Of a stretch of DNA of 64,000 bases, positions 20,668 through 30,373 are shown piece by piece. The position numbers and the translations under genes are program-made. Positions within the stretch are counted from its first letter, which is position 1; every line of letters begins with the position of its first letter. The DNA is from Lasiosphaeria ovina. Lineage: Eukaryota > Ascomycota > Sordariomycetes > Sordariales > Lasiosphaeriaceae. The stretch spans positions 1,240,001-1,304,000 of the forward strand of contig JAULSN010000009.1 of the NCBI GenBank assembly GCA_033439765.1. Reading direction: 5' to 3'. A model generated the notes under the pieces. The model did not search any database. It saw only the letters and a program-made list of their open reading frames with translations, and was not told where the DNA came from.

Positions 20668-21085
20668 GTTTGAAGAAAGTGAGTCGAAAGGAAATCCGGC
20701 AGGTAGTTGCTATAGAATGGAATACTGCATCCTAAGATACAATCCGAAAAAGAGACCCCTGAGTTGCCTAGTAGCCTTGCACCGACACCCATAGGTAGGG
20801 TAGTCTATGATAGTGGGTGTGGGGTGCGCGCGCGCGTGTCGAAGCTCTTGACGAAACCCACCTCAATATCTCTTCCGCTCTGGTCTTCTCTTCCCCCCTG
20901 GGCTGTCACCGTCTTCTAGGCCCGGCCGCCGAGACTTGGTACCTCCGGATACCGCCTTCTGCTGCTCTGCCTTGTGCCGCTCTGCTTGGACCCATGTAGT
21001 CCAGAGCGAGCCGCATGTTCCTCAAGCGTCCTCCTTGTCCCTGATCGAGGATGGCTGTTATCCATCGGTGGAGGCGTGCAAGCCA
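20668..21085 (-). pseudogene. Fourth, 3'-only copy of the PD-(D/E)XK-like family in a duplicated segment
   Basis: 20840-21085 matches 16985-17250 closely and encodes, on the minus strand, LARLHRWITAILDQGQGG then RLRNMRLALDYM, equivalent to the C-terminal RLHQWVAAILDWG of copy 1. Homology extends through the intergenic flank to TTTGAAGAAAGTGAG at 20669. At that point the other copy (16569) carries the solo LTR, so this segment is the older, uninterrupted arrangement. Confidence 0.75.
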
Positions 21086-21489
21086 GCCTTGAACTCGGAT
21101 TTAGTTGCGGCGGTTGCGGCAGTTGCGGCGGTTGCGGCGGTTGTTGCCGCCATTTTTGCGGCCGCCGTTCTCGTTTTCTTGCTTCTTCTGGCGGCTGGCG
21201 CCGCCGGGCTTGCCGTTTCCATTTCCGTTGTTGGCCATGTTGGCCTTCTTCTCCTCCTCCTTCTTCTCATCGCGCTCTGCGCGCTTCCATCCCCACAAAA
21301 CCCACCACCCTCCTGGACCGAGGCAGACGAGACTACCGTCCCTCTCCCTACGTGAGAGTGGCACCAAAAGGCAGAAAGCCTGGGACTCGAACCTCGAACC
21401 TACACCACCCACCACCCTGACCCTGCCCTAACCGCTGGCATATTGATTGTCAGTTTAGATTTATAATTCCGTTCCATTTCTCTTTTCTA

Positions 21490-21605
21490 CTATCACTCTT
21501 TAACGACATGCATCGTCCTGCGGGAATATCGCTGCCTGTTTCAATGCGATGGCTGGATAAAAAGACCAATTACTCTTTATCCTTCGGCCAGCAAGCTTCA
21601 GGGAA
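21490..21605 (+). repeat. Dispersed repeat copy
   Basis: CATGCATCGTCCT, ATATCGCTGCCTGTTTC and CTTCGGCCAGCAAGC recur at 58620-58710 (minus) and in part at 32630-32700. It often sits next to the GACCGAGGC family. Confidence 0.65.
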
Positions 21606-21808
21606 CGACAGTCTCACAACGGTGGTAGCTAGAACTCGTCTGGCGCTGTCCGCACCCCCTTCTCTTCCTTTCGCCGCGCCGACGCCCGCCGCTCCGTCCC
21701 AGTCTACCTTGCGTCTTTGTACCGTCCTTCCCCCCGTCTCGCTCAGTCGATGCAAGGCGAAGGCCGCTAAAATAGCACAAGAAAGGGGGTAAAGCAAAGG
21801 CACCCAAA

Positions 21809-22162
21809 ATGACTTCACCTCCCAAGGCCAAGGCCACCAACAAGAAAGCCGCCCCTACCGCGTCCAGCAAAAGGGGCAAGGCGAAGGCGAGGGCTACACA
21901 AGCAGATCCCCCTCTACTACCTACTCCTCGACCACTTACTCCTCCCCTACCCTCCAAATCCACCGTCAAGTCCACAACCCCCAAAGTGCAGAAACGAGGA
22001 AACAAGGGTGGGCCAGTCCGGAGGGGCCACATGGCGCGCGCTCTAGCTCCTTCTGCCGCCACCAGCTGCTCGTCTGCCCCCCTTTCTCTTCCTTCCGCCG
22101 CGCCGACCCCGCCGCTCCGTCCCAGTCCACCCCTCTGGCTCTGCCTCCTCCGCTCGGCATGA
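21809..22162 (+). CDS. Small basic Lys/Ala/Pro-rich ORF, 117 aa, unknown
   Basis: Begins MTSPPKAKATNKKAAPTASS with continued Lys, Thr and Pro enrichment to about residue 75, which would suit a disordered nuclear protein. The downstream half overlaps a direct repeat (22068-22127 resembles 21638-21710: TTCTCTTCCTTTCGCCGCGC). The opposite strand also has a long ORF (21598-22206), so strand choice is uncertain. Confidence 0.25.
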   Translation: MTSPPKAKATNKKAAPTASSKRGKAKARATQADPPLLPTPRPLTPPLPSKSTVKSTTPKVQKRGNKGGPVRRGHMARALAPSAATSCSSAPLSLPSAAPTPPLRPSPPLWLCLLRSA

Positions 22163-22389
22163 CGACCGTCGCAGCCGCCGCCGCCGCCGCCGCAGCAGCA
22201 CAGCACGCGGGCTTCATCTCCGCGTCCGGAATCTGGGCGTATCCTCCTTCTCCTCCTCCTGGCGGCCTAGTTGGTTGGTGCCACTGGTGCGCAAAGCGCG
22301 CGGGATACTACTGTCCCCCCCCCCTTCCTGGCCGTCGCGACGCGTTCGGCTTCTTGACCAACGCCGACGGCACGATCAGGCGCGGTTAG
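22159..22389 (+). CDS. Small ORF family, copy A (76 aa)
   Basis: Encodes GFISASGIWAYPP, PPGGLVG and GRRDAFGFLTNADGTIRRG. The same words appear in an ORF at 50652-50873 (GFIFASGIRAYPPP, DAFGLLTNADGTIRR), 28 kb away, with the frame kept despite indels in a low-complexity middle. This may be a tiny gene carried by a dispersed element or the C-terminal piece of a larger protein. No known family. Confidence 0.35.
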   Translation: MTTVAAAAAAAAAAQHAGFISASGIWAYPPSPPPGGLVGWCHWCAKRAGYYCPPPLPGRRDAFGFLTNADGTIRRG

Positions 22390-22859
22390 AATACACCCCG
22401 TGTGCCAGATTCGACACGCTGGAGTGTGGCCTTCTCGAACCTCAAGTCAACACCACCCCCACAGTCCAGCACGCACGTACCCCCTGCTTCGTGTCTCGCG
22501 TTGGTCGATCCTCGCTAGACTACACCTCTCGGAATATATATACCGGGCGGGCTTGAACATCAGATCCTGGAGCAGCGGTACATTTCTCTCTCGCCCCTTT
22601 CTGCGACACTCGGAATATAAGCGGACTTGAATATCCGGTCCTGGTGCGGCGGCTATACTCTTTTCTTTGGTTCCGGCGGTTTAACACGGTGTCGCTGCTA
22701 GTCTTCTTCTTTTTCTTTGTGTGTGTGCATCTCTAGATTGGTCTGATGGAAGCATTAGCAGGTTTGGGGGGGAGTGTTATTTTGCACGAGTCTCGATTCC
22801 CTTCTCAACAAAGTCCCGTTGCCTGCCACCCAGACCTCGGAGAGAGAATAGGAAGAGAG

Positions 22860-23430
22860 AGAGAGAGAGAGTTGGAGAAGCCTAGACTTTCGCTGCCCAT
22901 TTTCTCCAAAACTCGGAAAGAAAAAGCTAGACTGTGTGGCTTCCGGCACAGACCAATGTCCAGCGCCCAGACACGGCGGATAAGTTTGACCGAATAAACT
23001 CCCGAATCTGCTGGTTTCCTCCGAGCTTTTCCTGACCTTACTACCTTGCAATTGCCTTATCTACATGTTTTCCTTCCTGTCTAGTGTGTGTGAGAGAGAG
23101 AAAAGCAAATGCCTTTCCCTTTGTCCTGTCCCCGTGCCGTGGTGGTTTCCTTCTTTTTTCCTTCTTCTTTGCCTCCGGCGGCCCTCCGGGGGCCGCAGCG
23201 GCAGGCTGCTCGCTACGCTCGAAATCTGTGCCCGTCCGTCCGTCATTGAGTTGCCGGCCAAAAAGCAAAATGCACACACAGATAGACAGACAGGCAGATA
23301 GGCAGGGCACGAAGAGAGAATAAGGAAGACAGAATTGGAGAAGCCTGCCTGCCTACTACCTTAGCTTACTACCTTGCAATTGCCTTGTACACACGGTTTC
23401 CTACCTACCTAGTGTGTATATGTGATCTTT
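22860..23430 (+). repeat. Dispersed repeat element, most complete copy in the window
   Basis: Ordered words: a GA-rich tract, GACTTTCGCTGCCC, TTTTCTCCAAAACTCGGAAAG, CTTACTACCTTGCAATTGCC, GTGCCGTGGTGGTTTC, the GC-rich core at 23171-23220, GGCAGGGCACGAAGAGAG and a second CTTACTACCTTGCAATTGCC. Partial copies lie at 28300-28545, 50030-50520 and 55085-55250. No long ORF is conserved, so a SINE- or MITE-like non-autonomous element is plausible. Confidence 0.65.
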
Positions 23431-23454
23431 GGTCGCGTCGCTGAGGGCCACGTC

Positions 23455-23770
23455 TTTGTACTGTGACTTCTCCATTGGCTTCGCTGTGGATGCAGGCTGA
23501 AGACGGCTCGTTAATCGGCAGAAGCCCGTAGTGCGACTTCTCCATTGGCTTCACAGTTGATGCGGGTTGAAGGCGGCTCGTCAACTGTCGGAAGCCCGTA
23601 GCGCGACTTCTCTACTGGCTTCACAGTTGACGGGCCGTCTTCAACCCGCATCCACAGCGAAGCCAATGGAGAAGTCGCGCTACGGGCTTCCGACAGTTCT
23701 GTTGGCCCGGTCTTTGTTAGTGTGACTTCTCTATTGGCTCCGCTGTGGATGTAGGCTGAAGGCGCTGGAA
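23455..23770. repeat. Nested direct and inverted repeats able to form a cruciform
   Basis: Units of about 75 bp starting GACTTCTCCATTGGCTTC are repeated three times directly, then once inverted, then once more directly. 23583-23612 and 23669-23698 form a perfect 30-bp inverted repeat (AACTGTCGGAAGCCCGTAGC...) with about 10 further near-matched bases inward and a loop of roughly 36 bases. No ORF is conserved through it. Confidence 0.8.
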
Positions 23771-24039
23771 AACGATGCCTTCAATGCTATACCCTCTTTA
23801 GAGCAGACTACCCTTGTCTATCAGGTATTGGATGTTGAGGAGGAGGGGATGTAGAGCCTCTTCAAATCGTCGTCCTTTGGCAGCTTTAACGCCGTTGAGG
23901 ACGTCCCAATAGTCGGTCTCGTCGGTCTGCGAAATGACAACGCAGAGTCTCCGTCCAGATCCATACAGAGGTTCTAGTAGTCACTCATGAGCTGGACGCC
24001 CTTCCCGTCGATGAACTTGGTGAGAGTCGTACGTGGAGC

Positions 24040-24620
24040 TGGAGGGATAGACTGAGGCACGAGATAGAGGACTTGGAGTTCCTAAAAACTGGAAGACATG
24101 TCTTCTGCCTTGTTTACAACGGCTTCGTATTCGGCGACGGCCTTCCTGCTGCTCGGGAAAACTCGAGGTAGCGGGACTAACAGTGGGAACAAGGGGTGGC
24201 GGAACTAGTAGAATGAGTGGCCTGTGGCGCCTTGCTTCTATATTAAATTCGAGAAGCCCTCGTTTAGGCTGAAGGTCTTTGTGACGAGCTTGAAGCTAGG
24301 ATTCTCGTCGAAGATTGGGTCTCATTCGTATCTACCTTCAAGCGCATCACGAACAATCCCTTCAGACTTCGAGGCAAGTCCCCTGAGATACTGGCGCTGG
24401 CTAGCCCGTTCAGTCCTTGGGGGCCCCATAGCCTCGAGGGTGGCCAGGAGGCACAAATCCGCTTTATCGCTCCGACTTGCTATGGAAAATGTCGTGCCAT
24501 CTCCTCTATAATTTGGTCCGCATTGGATTTGTTGTTAACAGCATCTTGAAGAATCTTCTGGGGAGAGACGACATACCGGAGGTGGAAAACTTCATTTTCA
24601 TCTTCAAGTTGTCTATGAGG
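24040..24620 (-). pseudogene. Coding relic, possibly dynamin-like GTPase middle region
   Basis: Minus-strand frames carry QKILQDAVNNKSNADQIIEE, then LATLEAMGPPR, a gap, RQYLRGLASKSEGIVRDALE, GRYESDPIFDENPSFKLVTK and TFSLNEGFSNLI before a TAG, with readable sequence beyond. The order Leu-x-x-x-G-x-x-R, a Gln-Tyr-Leu helix, Ala-Leu-x-G-x-Tyr and a closing F is reminiscent of the stalk of fungal dynamin-family GTPases, but no G domain is present and I could not confirm it. At least four stops and two frame changes break it. Confidence 0.35.
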
Positions 24621-24724
24621 CGAGACGAGCCTTCTGACCATTGTCGCTGAAATAGTGGCTGTAGTCGCTCGGGTGGCCTTCTAGCTTGACAAGTAAACTA
24701 CCTTGAACGAGTCACCTAAATAAA

Positions 24725-25102
24725 AGTTTGGACGCCCAGTCGGATATGATGTAAGAGTTGGCGCTCGAGATGCGGGTCTTCTGAGAACCGACTGTCAAGG
24801 TACTCCAGTATCGCACGGTACGGTCCGGACCACGCGATCATGTGTTCGCGCCGGGATTTCAGCTCGAGGGCCGTGGCTGTCAAGTCTGAAAGGAACATGC
24901 CCAGATCATCGGCGTTTCTTGCGTCCAGTGCACTCGTCGTCCGGGCATGGCCCCTCAGTCTCGAAATTATAGCACCTATAATGCCCAACAACTCCAAAGC
25001 CATATTCTTTGCCGGCACGCCGGTCTTGTCGCCTTCCACTAGCTTGATCATCATGGCCATAAGCAATCGAAGGAGTAGCTCCGCTGCTGGCCAATCTGGC
25101 AT
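24725..25102 (-). pseudogene. Fragment of the cohesin loader Scc2/Mis4 (NIPBL family) gene
   Basis: The minus frame encodes DWPAAELLLRLLMAMM, KLVEGDKTGVPAKNMALELL, SRLRGHARTTSALDARNADD, SDLTATALELKSRREHMIAW and YRAILEYLDSRFSEDPHL, which matches the HEAT-repeat region of fungal Scc2 proteins. After EDPHL the match continues in another frame as SSANSYIISDWASKLL, so there is a one-base frameshift near 24765. Full-length Scc2 exceeds 1,500 residues and only about 125 are here, bounded abruptly near 25096. This is a duplicated, decayed gene piece; the functional gene should be elsewhere in the genome. Confidence 0.75.
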
Positions 25103-25628
25103 TTTGGTATGTGGGTGCGTCTGCTTGCGGGGGGCGAGGGGGAGGGCGGCGGCGTTGATAAGATATTAGCTGAGAATGTGATTCCTTTTTCTGTGATTCA
25201 ACGAGAATGACCCTCTTCGCGGGCTTCTTCTCCCTTATAGGCTCGACAGTCTCTGGGGAAATTCCGCTACTCGGCTGGGCTGTGGTCCTTTCTTTGTGAT
25301 CTCGGACAATTCCGCCAGATCACATTCTTCACGCATCACCCTCCTGACAACTGCTGGTCAAACATGACACAATATGCGGCAGCTAGAGTCTGAGGAAGCA
25401 ATCCTGCCCGATCTGGCAAACAAGCTCATGATTCTGGACACGGATGCCCCAGGCGTCAGTTGTAACTACATCTGCCAGCTCGTTTTTCAGCCAAAGGAAG
25501 TTTGCAATGCATGGTGACAACAGGAAAGCAGGTCTTCCGTGTTACAAACAAGCAGGTCTTCCGTGACCCACGGAAAGTTTGCAATGCAGGGCGACAGCAG
25601 GAAAAAGAATGCCGGGAGCTTGCACAGG
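25103..25628. other. No supported gene
   Basis: Frames are broken. The words GCAGGTCTTCCGTG and GAAAGTTTGCAATGCA are each repeated in 25490-25585, a local duplication. Confidence 0.35.
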
Positions 25629-25811
25629 TCAGCAATGACCCGGCAGCTTGCCGTGGTCACTCCCTAGGTTAGGAATGGTATCGCTTAAGATGGCAATCTC
25701 CCATTTTCGCCTTCCACCACGGTTCCAAAGAGTCCAAGTATGTCCTTCCCGGTCAAGTTTTTTATCGCCGATGAGACTCGAATTGTGCTCTTTAATGGTC
25801 TTGGCAATCAT
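25629..25811 (-). pseudogene. Fragment of an unidentified protein (LIGDKKL...GGRRKWEIAIL)
   Basis: The minus frame reads SSLIGDKKLDREGHTWTLWN followed by GGRRKWEIAILSDTIPNLG, with a strongly protein-like pattern (conserved-looking Trp, Gly-Gly-Arg-Arg-Lys-Trp). I believe similar sequences exist in fungal hypothetical proteins but cannot name a family. The ATG at 25811 is weak and the flanks do not extend it. Confidence 0.35.
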
Positions 25812-26119
25812 GCGTGGGGGTTGGAGGCGGCGACCACGGTGGGTTGATGTTAATGACTAGAGGTTGCTTGAGGCTGAGGGACGAGACGCTGCCGCCTGGT
25901 TGCCTTTGCTCTTGACAAGCCAAAGCAGTTGGCGAGGGATGTGGTATACTATGTATTTGTGTTGGCCGTTCCCTGCTGCGATTCGAGACCTTTAAGCTCG
26001 TTTGTGGCCTAGCGCTCTCTTCTCAAGCTGTTTCTCTTTCGCCAAAGACTTGTCAAGCCGCTTATGACCGCTGTTGTTCAAGCAGACCCTACAGAGCTGT
26101 TGGAGTGGGCTACGCCTTG

Positions 26120-26491
26120 TTAGGCATTCCAGACGAACCGGCCATCCTCAACCTGCTCGTCGAAGAGGGCGCGGAGTTCTCTGATGACTTGTTCGACCGT
26201 TGGTATTGTGGACAAAAATATTAGTCTTTCCGATATGTATCGCTGAAACTTTCTCCACTTCTCCAGGCTCAAGCTGGGCGTGTCTCGCAGACCCGAGTTC
26301 GCCTGCTTGAAGATGTTGATGTGGGAAGTGGCCCGGGACTGCGCTGATATGTATCGCTGAAACTTTCTCCACTTCGCTAGACGCAAGTTAAGCGTGTCTA
26401 GCAGGCCCGAATTCGCCTGCTTGAAGGCGCTGATGTGGTTCTGCATACCGGAATAGTTCACAGACTTGACTGTCGATGTCCCCTCGAGCAA
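26120..26491 (-). pseudogene. Smc6-like fragment with internal duplication
   Basis: The ORF contains two near-identical segments: FKQANSGLLDTLNLRLAKWR / KFQRYISAQ and FKQANSGLRDTPSLSLEKWR / KFQRYISE. The RL(A/E)KWRKFQRYIS(A)QSRA pattern resembles the stretch of Smc6 just before the C-terminal ATPase half. The typical FxxxLSERGFRG continuation is absent, and the tail (VIRELRALFDEQVEDGRFVW) belongs to something else. The sequence is a chimera of duplicated pieces rather than a working gene. The Smc6 assignment rests on about 30 residues. Confidence 0.4.
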
Positions 26492-28299
26492 GTAGAACGA
26501 GGTCGAAGACTAGGCATCTCATATGCTTGCGGGTGTTAGAATGGAATATAAGGTTAATGTGGTAGCAGTGATAAGCAGAGACGTGATTTCCGAGCCGGGC
26601 TGCTCGAATGGTGGCTTTAGCTTTGGGTTTGGGTTTGGCTTTTGGCGTTGCTTTCCGAGGTCAGTGTCTTCGTTACGGGACACCCGGAGGTGGTGCCATG
26701 CCTGGGGCGGAAAATATGCCTGGGGGAAGCCCAGTGCATCTCCTGCCAATCGACGAGATGGAGGTTCGGCTCCACTATATCTAGAAGTTAGAGGACTACT
26801 GTCGCCAGGATTTTACCCACCTAGCCCACAAACCCCAGAACCAGTACCGAGCACTCAATAAAAAGAAGAAAACCAAAAACCGGCCCTCCCCCTCAGCAAG
26901 CACCGCAAGCTCAAGGGGCTAAAAGCGGTGACGACGGCGACGACGGTGCAGAATACCAGAACATGAACCATGAAACCAGCCCAATAGACTGGCCCTCCGG
27001 AGGTCCTTTCCGCCTTCCTTTTCGGGACATCCCGAAAGGTGTCCTCAAAGGTCTTTGTCGAGAGTGTTCGTTTTTCCCTTATACAGTGTTAATTAGTTGC
27101 CATACCATAACTCTTGCTTCCTTTTGTCGTCACCGCTACGTTGCATAGGGTTAGCCCCTTGCGACCTTGCGGTGCTTACACAGGAGCTGAGGCGCTGTTT
27201 TTTATTCTTCTTTTTTGCCTCCGGCGGCCAAGCGGGGGCGCCCAGGCGAGCTGCTCGCTACGCTCGAAAGTCGGTATTTATTCAACGTCAATCCCGATGA
27301 CCACGTGGGCCATATCCCGAAAGGTGCCCTCAAAGGTCTTCTTTGTCGAGAGTGTTCGATTAAACACCTTACCGGCATGTTCGATGCGTAAACGGAGATG
27401 CGTAATTTCAATGGCGGGAGGAGTGTCAGCCCCAGGTCGTTTTCCTCTTCTTCTTTTTTGGTCTAGTCGCTATACCCACGGACCAGCCAGAGCCAGCGCA
27501 CCAGGCAGCGACGCGCTTTTGACTTTGAGCGAGCCTCCTGCAACTTAACCCGGCCCTTACCTTTCCACCTCGTACAACTACCAAAAACATCGTCCGCGCC
27601 GCATTCAATCGATGCATCGGTATAGCTTCATTTTTTTATCGTTTACTTCGTTGCGCAGTGCTAACTAGCGATAGAAATGGCCGCCCTTGAAGATGTAAGC
27701 GATCTGAGCGACTTTGGCAATCTCAGCGATGCGCCCGCTGCGCCCGATGAAAATGCGCCGCCGCCACCACCACCGCTCTCAAACCCACTGGCCGGCCATC
27801 AGCTTTTCAACACCAAATAGGCAACAAGCACTCGGGGCACAGGGACCTCACTATCCCTATTCCAATACGAGAGAAGAGACTGCTGTGGTTGCCAAGCGGT
27901 ACAGTTTGTCAACGAGTGCGAGGATTCCCATTTCCGGCACTGCACTGAATAAACGCTACGACAAATACGTATCTCTACCCGTGAGCTAAAGACAAGATTC
28001 CCGTCTACAAGCGAGGGTCAAGCCCCGATAGTGCCGACACTCCGGCAAGCAGAGCCGCGGAAACTGCAAGAATCGAGAAGATTGCACAGCAAACCTCAGA
28101 CAACGCGCAGCAACCAAGCTACGAGTCGCATTCGACAACGGCAGCCGATGGAGGCCGCGTTCGTTAGGTTTTCCGCAGAACCCGCAAGAGAACACTGTCC
28201 TCCAGGTTCCCATCATCTTGAGTACCCACAGCCACGAAGAAGAGAAATCCTCAATGAAATCGGGCTTGTCGCTAGCTAGCGGAAGGGGCGAGGGGGCGC
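26492..28299. other. Mixed repeats and short coding remnants, no complete gene
   Basis: 27030-27068 and 27317-27360 are direct repeats (CCGAAAGGTG...CTCAAAGGTCTT). On the minus strand 27425-27292 gives a clean frame, ITHLRLRIEHAGKVFNRTLS then TKKTFEGTFR, family unknown. The plus ATG at 27677 (MAALEDVSDLSDFGNLSDAP) shares its leader with 11278-11301, but the frame ends at a TAG after about 47 codons and later pieces are out of frame. Confidence 0.35.
27217..27268 (+). repeat. GC-rich dispersed repeat core
   Basis: GCCTCCGGCGGCCAAGC...GAGCTGCTCGCTACGCTCGAAA, same family as 10970-11022. Confidence 0.6.
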
Positions 28300-28545
28300 G
28301 GTATACACAGGCAGGCAGGGCAGGAGAGAGAGAGAAGAGAAAATAGTTAGAGAAGCCTACTACTTTACTTACCCACCTACGTGTGAGAGAAAAGCAAACC
28401 CCCCTTATGCCTTGCCCTTTATTCTATCCCCACGCCGTGGTGGTTCTATGCCCCGTATATTATTATTAAGTTGCCTACTAAAAGCAAAGGCAGCACGGAG
28501 TACCTTACTACCTTAAAATTGCCTTGCACAGGTTTTACTAGTGCC
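28300..28545 (+). repeat. Partial copy of the 22860 dispersed repeat
   Basis: GGCAGGGCAGGAGAGAGAGA, CACGCCGTGGTGGTTCTAT, TATTAAGTTGCCTACTAAAA and CTTACTACCTTAAAATTGCC correspond to the 22860-23430 copy. TTAAAATTGCC here versus TTGCAATTGCC there is partly RIP-like. Confidence 0.6.
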
Positions 28546-28653
28546 TGCACAGGCGCACATCGGCGACGTGCCGCAGCTATTTGCTGAAGCACCCCCCTCG
28601 TAGTTCCACTTACACCCTACAATATCCATCTTCAGAACAGGCAAAGGTCTTAC

Positions 28654-29130
28654 TTGAGAACCCAATTATTTAGCTGCTCGGTCGCCTATAACCATACTTA
28701 TAAAGAAAACCACCTGCCTGACGAGCCAAAGATCAAATTAGAGCCAGAGTCGCCTGGCCGCCTCCGCGGTGAGAATAGTGACGAGGAAGACAAACACCCC
28801 CTCAGAGGGATACTCAAGTACCAAGCCGATATGCAGCGGCTTTTTCACAAGTATGAGGGGCTCGATCGGCTCCAGCGCACGACCCTGCCGCCGAGCCCCA
28901 ACGCTGATGGCGGCGGCGGCGGCGGCGGCGGACTGCTGCCGTTTAGAATACAGGAGCGGATGGCGCGACTGTTGCAAGCCCAAATGGATCGCCTCGACAT
29001 TCAAGTCCAGCGCCTCGTGAGAGATGCATGCTGAGAACCTGGGAACAAGTTCAGGCATTGCAGAAACGTAGGGAGGCTATCTAAAATCGAGTTCTGAAAC
29101 TGGTATTGGAGACGCAAGTCGAAGATACGC
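28654..29130 (+). pseudogene. Multi-copy coding relic with coiled-coil, copy A
   Basis: The frame reads PDEPKIKLEPESPGRLRGEN, HPLRGILKYQADMQRL, a poly-Gly stretch, then LLQAQMDRLDIQVQRLVRD, followed after a frame change by EQVQALQKRREAI*NRVLKL. The helical part has heptad character. A second copy on the minus strand at 59010-59240 keeps CAA (Gln) where this one has TAA at 29082-29084. An acidic Lys/Pro-rich N-terminal region ahead of a coiled coil would fit a nuclear or transposon-associated protein. No family is recognised. Confidence 0.5.
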
Positions 29131-30373
29131 CAGCAGCCGATGTGGTCGCGCGATATAGGTCTCCGGCGGGGTGTCGAGGCGCTGTGTAGAGCGAGATGTA
29201 ACCCGAGCGGGTTCGGCGATGGGGTCCGCTCGAATGATGAGCCGCTGTCAGAGCGCTAGGTGCTTTGGGTTTGGCTTTGGGTTTAACTTTGGCTCTGGAT
29301 GTGCGTGGATTTTGGTATATATATATATAGGGAGCTTCCCTCTTTCCCTCTTTTTCACACGCTTCTCTCTCTCTTCTACATCAACTATTCAACCACTCCT
29401 TCATGCACCACTTTCAACATACCATTCTGACCTCCTTGATTTCCTCTTTCCCACTATATTATTAGCCGAGGTCTGTGATTGATTACTGTGGGCCCACAAT
29501 CCATTCATGAAGATCTTGACTTCGGTAAATCTTCGCTTGCACCTCTTTTCACCCACGACTTGACTTGACCCAGGCTAGGCTCGGTTTGACCCGGCCGGCC
29601 CACGCAGGAAAAGAGAGCCTGTCTACCTTATTGCAACGGCCGGGCACCCATCCTCTCTCGCCGTCGCTTTGGGGCTTCCCCTTTTCCCAGCACAGCACTT
29701 GCACAACTTGGACGGCCTGTCCGCTGCAAACGACGGGCGAAAAGGTCCGTTAACCCGGACGACCGCCTACGCCTTGGCGCGCGTCGTATCAGACTCTGGC
29801 ACCGCCAACATCCCAATTCCTCCTATTAACCACCCCATCTAGGGTGAGCGAGGTATTATATATAGCCTCTGCGCAAAGCGCGGGAAGATTACCTCGTACT
29901 CTCTAAACCTAAGCTATATCGACGAGAAAGCTGACGCTAAGATCTTCGCCCGTCGTTTGCAGCGGATAGGCCGTCTAAGTTGTGTAAGTGCCTTGCCTTC
30001 TTCATCAGCTGGATTGCGAAAGCAACAGCCAATGTCTTCTGCGACAGAGATAAGAGGCACAAGTGGCAGCAGTTGGTTTGACGCATTAATGAATGCAGAA
30101 AGGAGTTTCCAAACCAGGACAGGCGTCAAGGATAAAATGGTAGTAAATAAATAAGCTAGCACGAGGTTCTGTCACGTGTAGTTTGTAAGCTTTGACTGTC
30201 TTCCTTTCTTCAGTAGTGGCTTCCAATTAATGGAGTAATGGATACATGTAGGCGGGAATTCCTCATATGACAAGTTGGGGTTCTAGTTGGCTAGCTGGAC
30301 CAGTAGTAGTCCCGGTCTCCTCTCGACACTCTCTGTATCCTGATCCAACAAGTTTGACCATTGCAGACCCTTC
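29131..30373. other. No intact gene; contains an inverted duplicate
   Basis: 29330-29480 is a pyrimidine-rich stretch downstream of a TATATATATATA box near 29321. 29696-29740 and 29946-29990 are inverted copies. The short ORF 29957-30154 (LQRIGRLSCVSALPSSS) reads through the right arm. Confidence 0.35.
29696..29990. repeat. Inverted duplicate, 45-bp arms
   Basis: The left arm (29696-29740) and right arm (29946-29990) are reverse complements apart from three positions, and both encode RRLQR(T/I)GR. The 205 bp between them is unrelated. Confidence 0.85.

Noticed and set aside
21380..21410. GGTTCGAGTCCC-like box resembling a tRNA T-loop on the minus strand
   Set aside because: No pairing T-stem, anticodon arm or acceptor stem around it. 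No tRNA or rRNA gene was identified anywhere in the window.
21598..22206. 202-codon minus-strand Gly/Ala-rich ORF
   Set aside because: Composition follows the GC-rich plus strand and includes a direct repeat and an alanine/glycine microsatellite; no motif.
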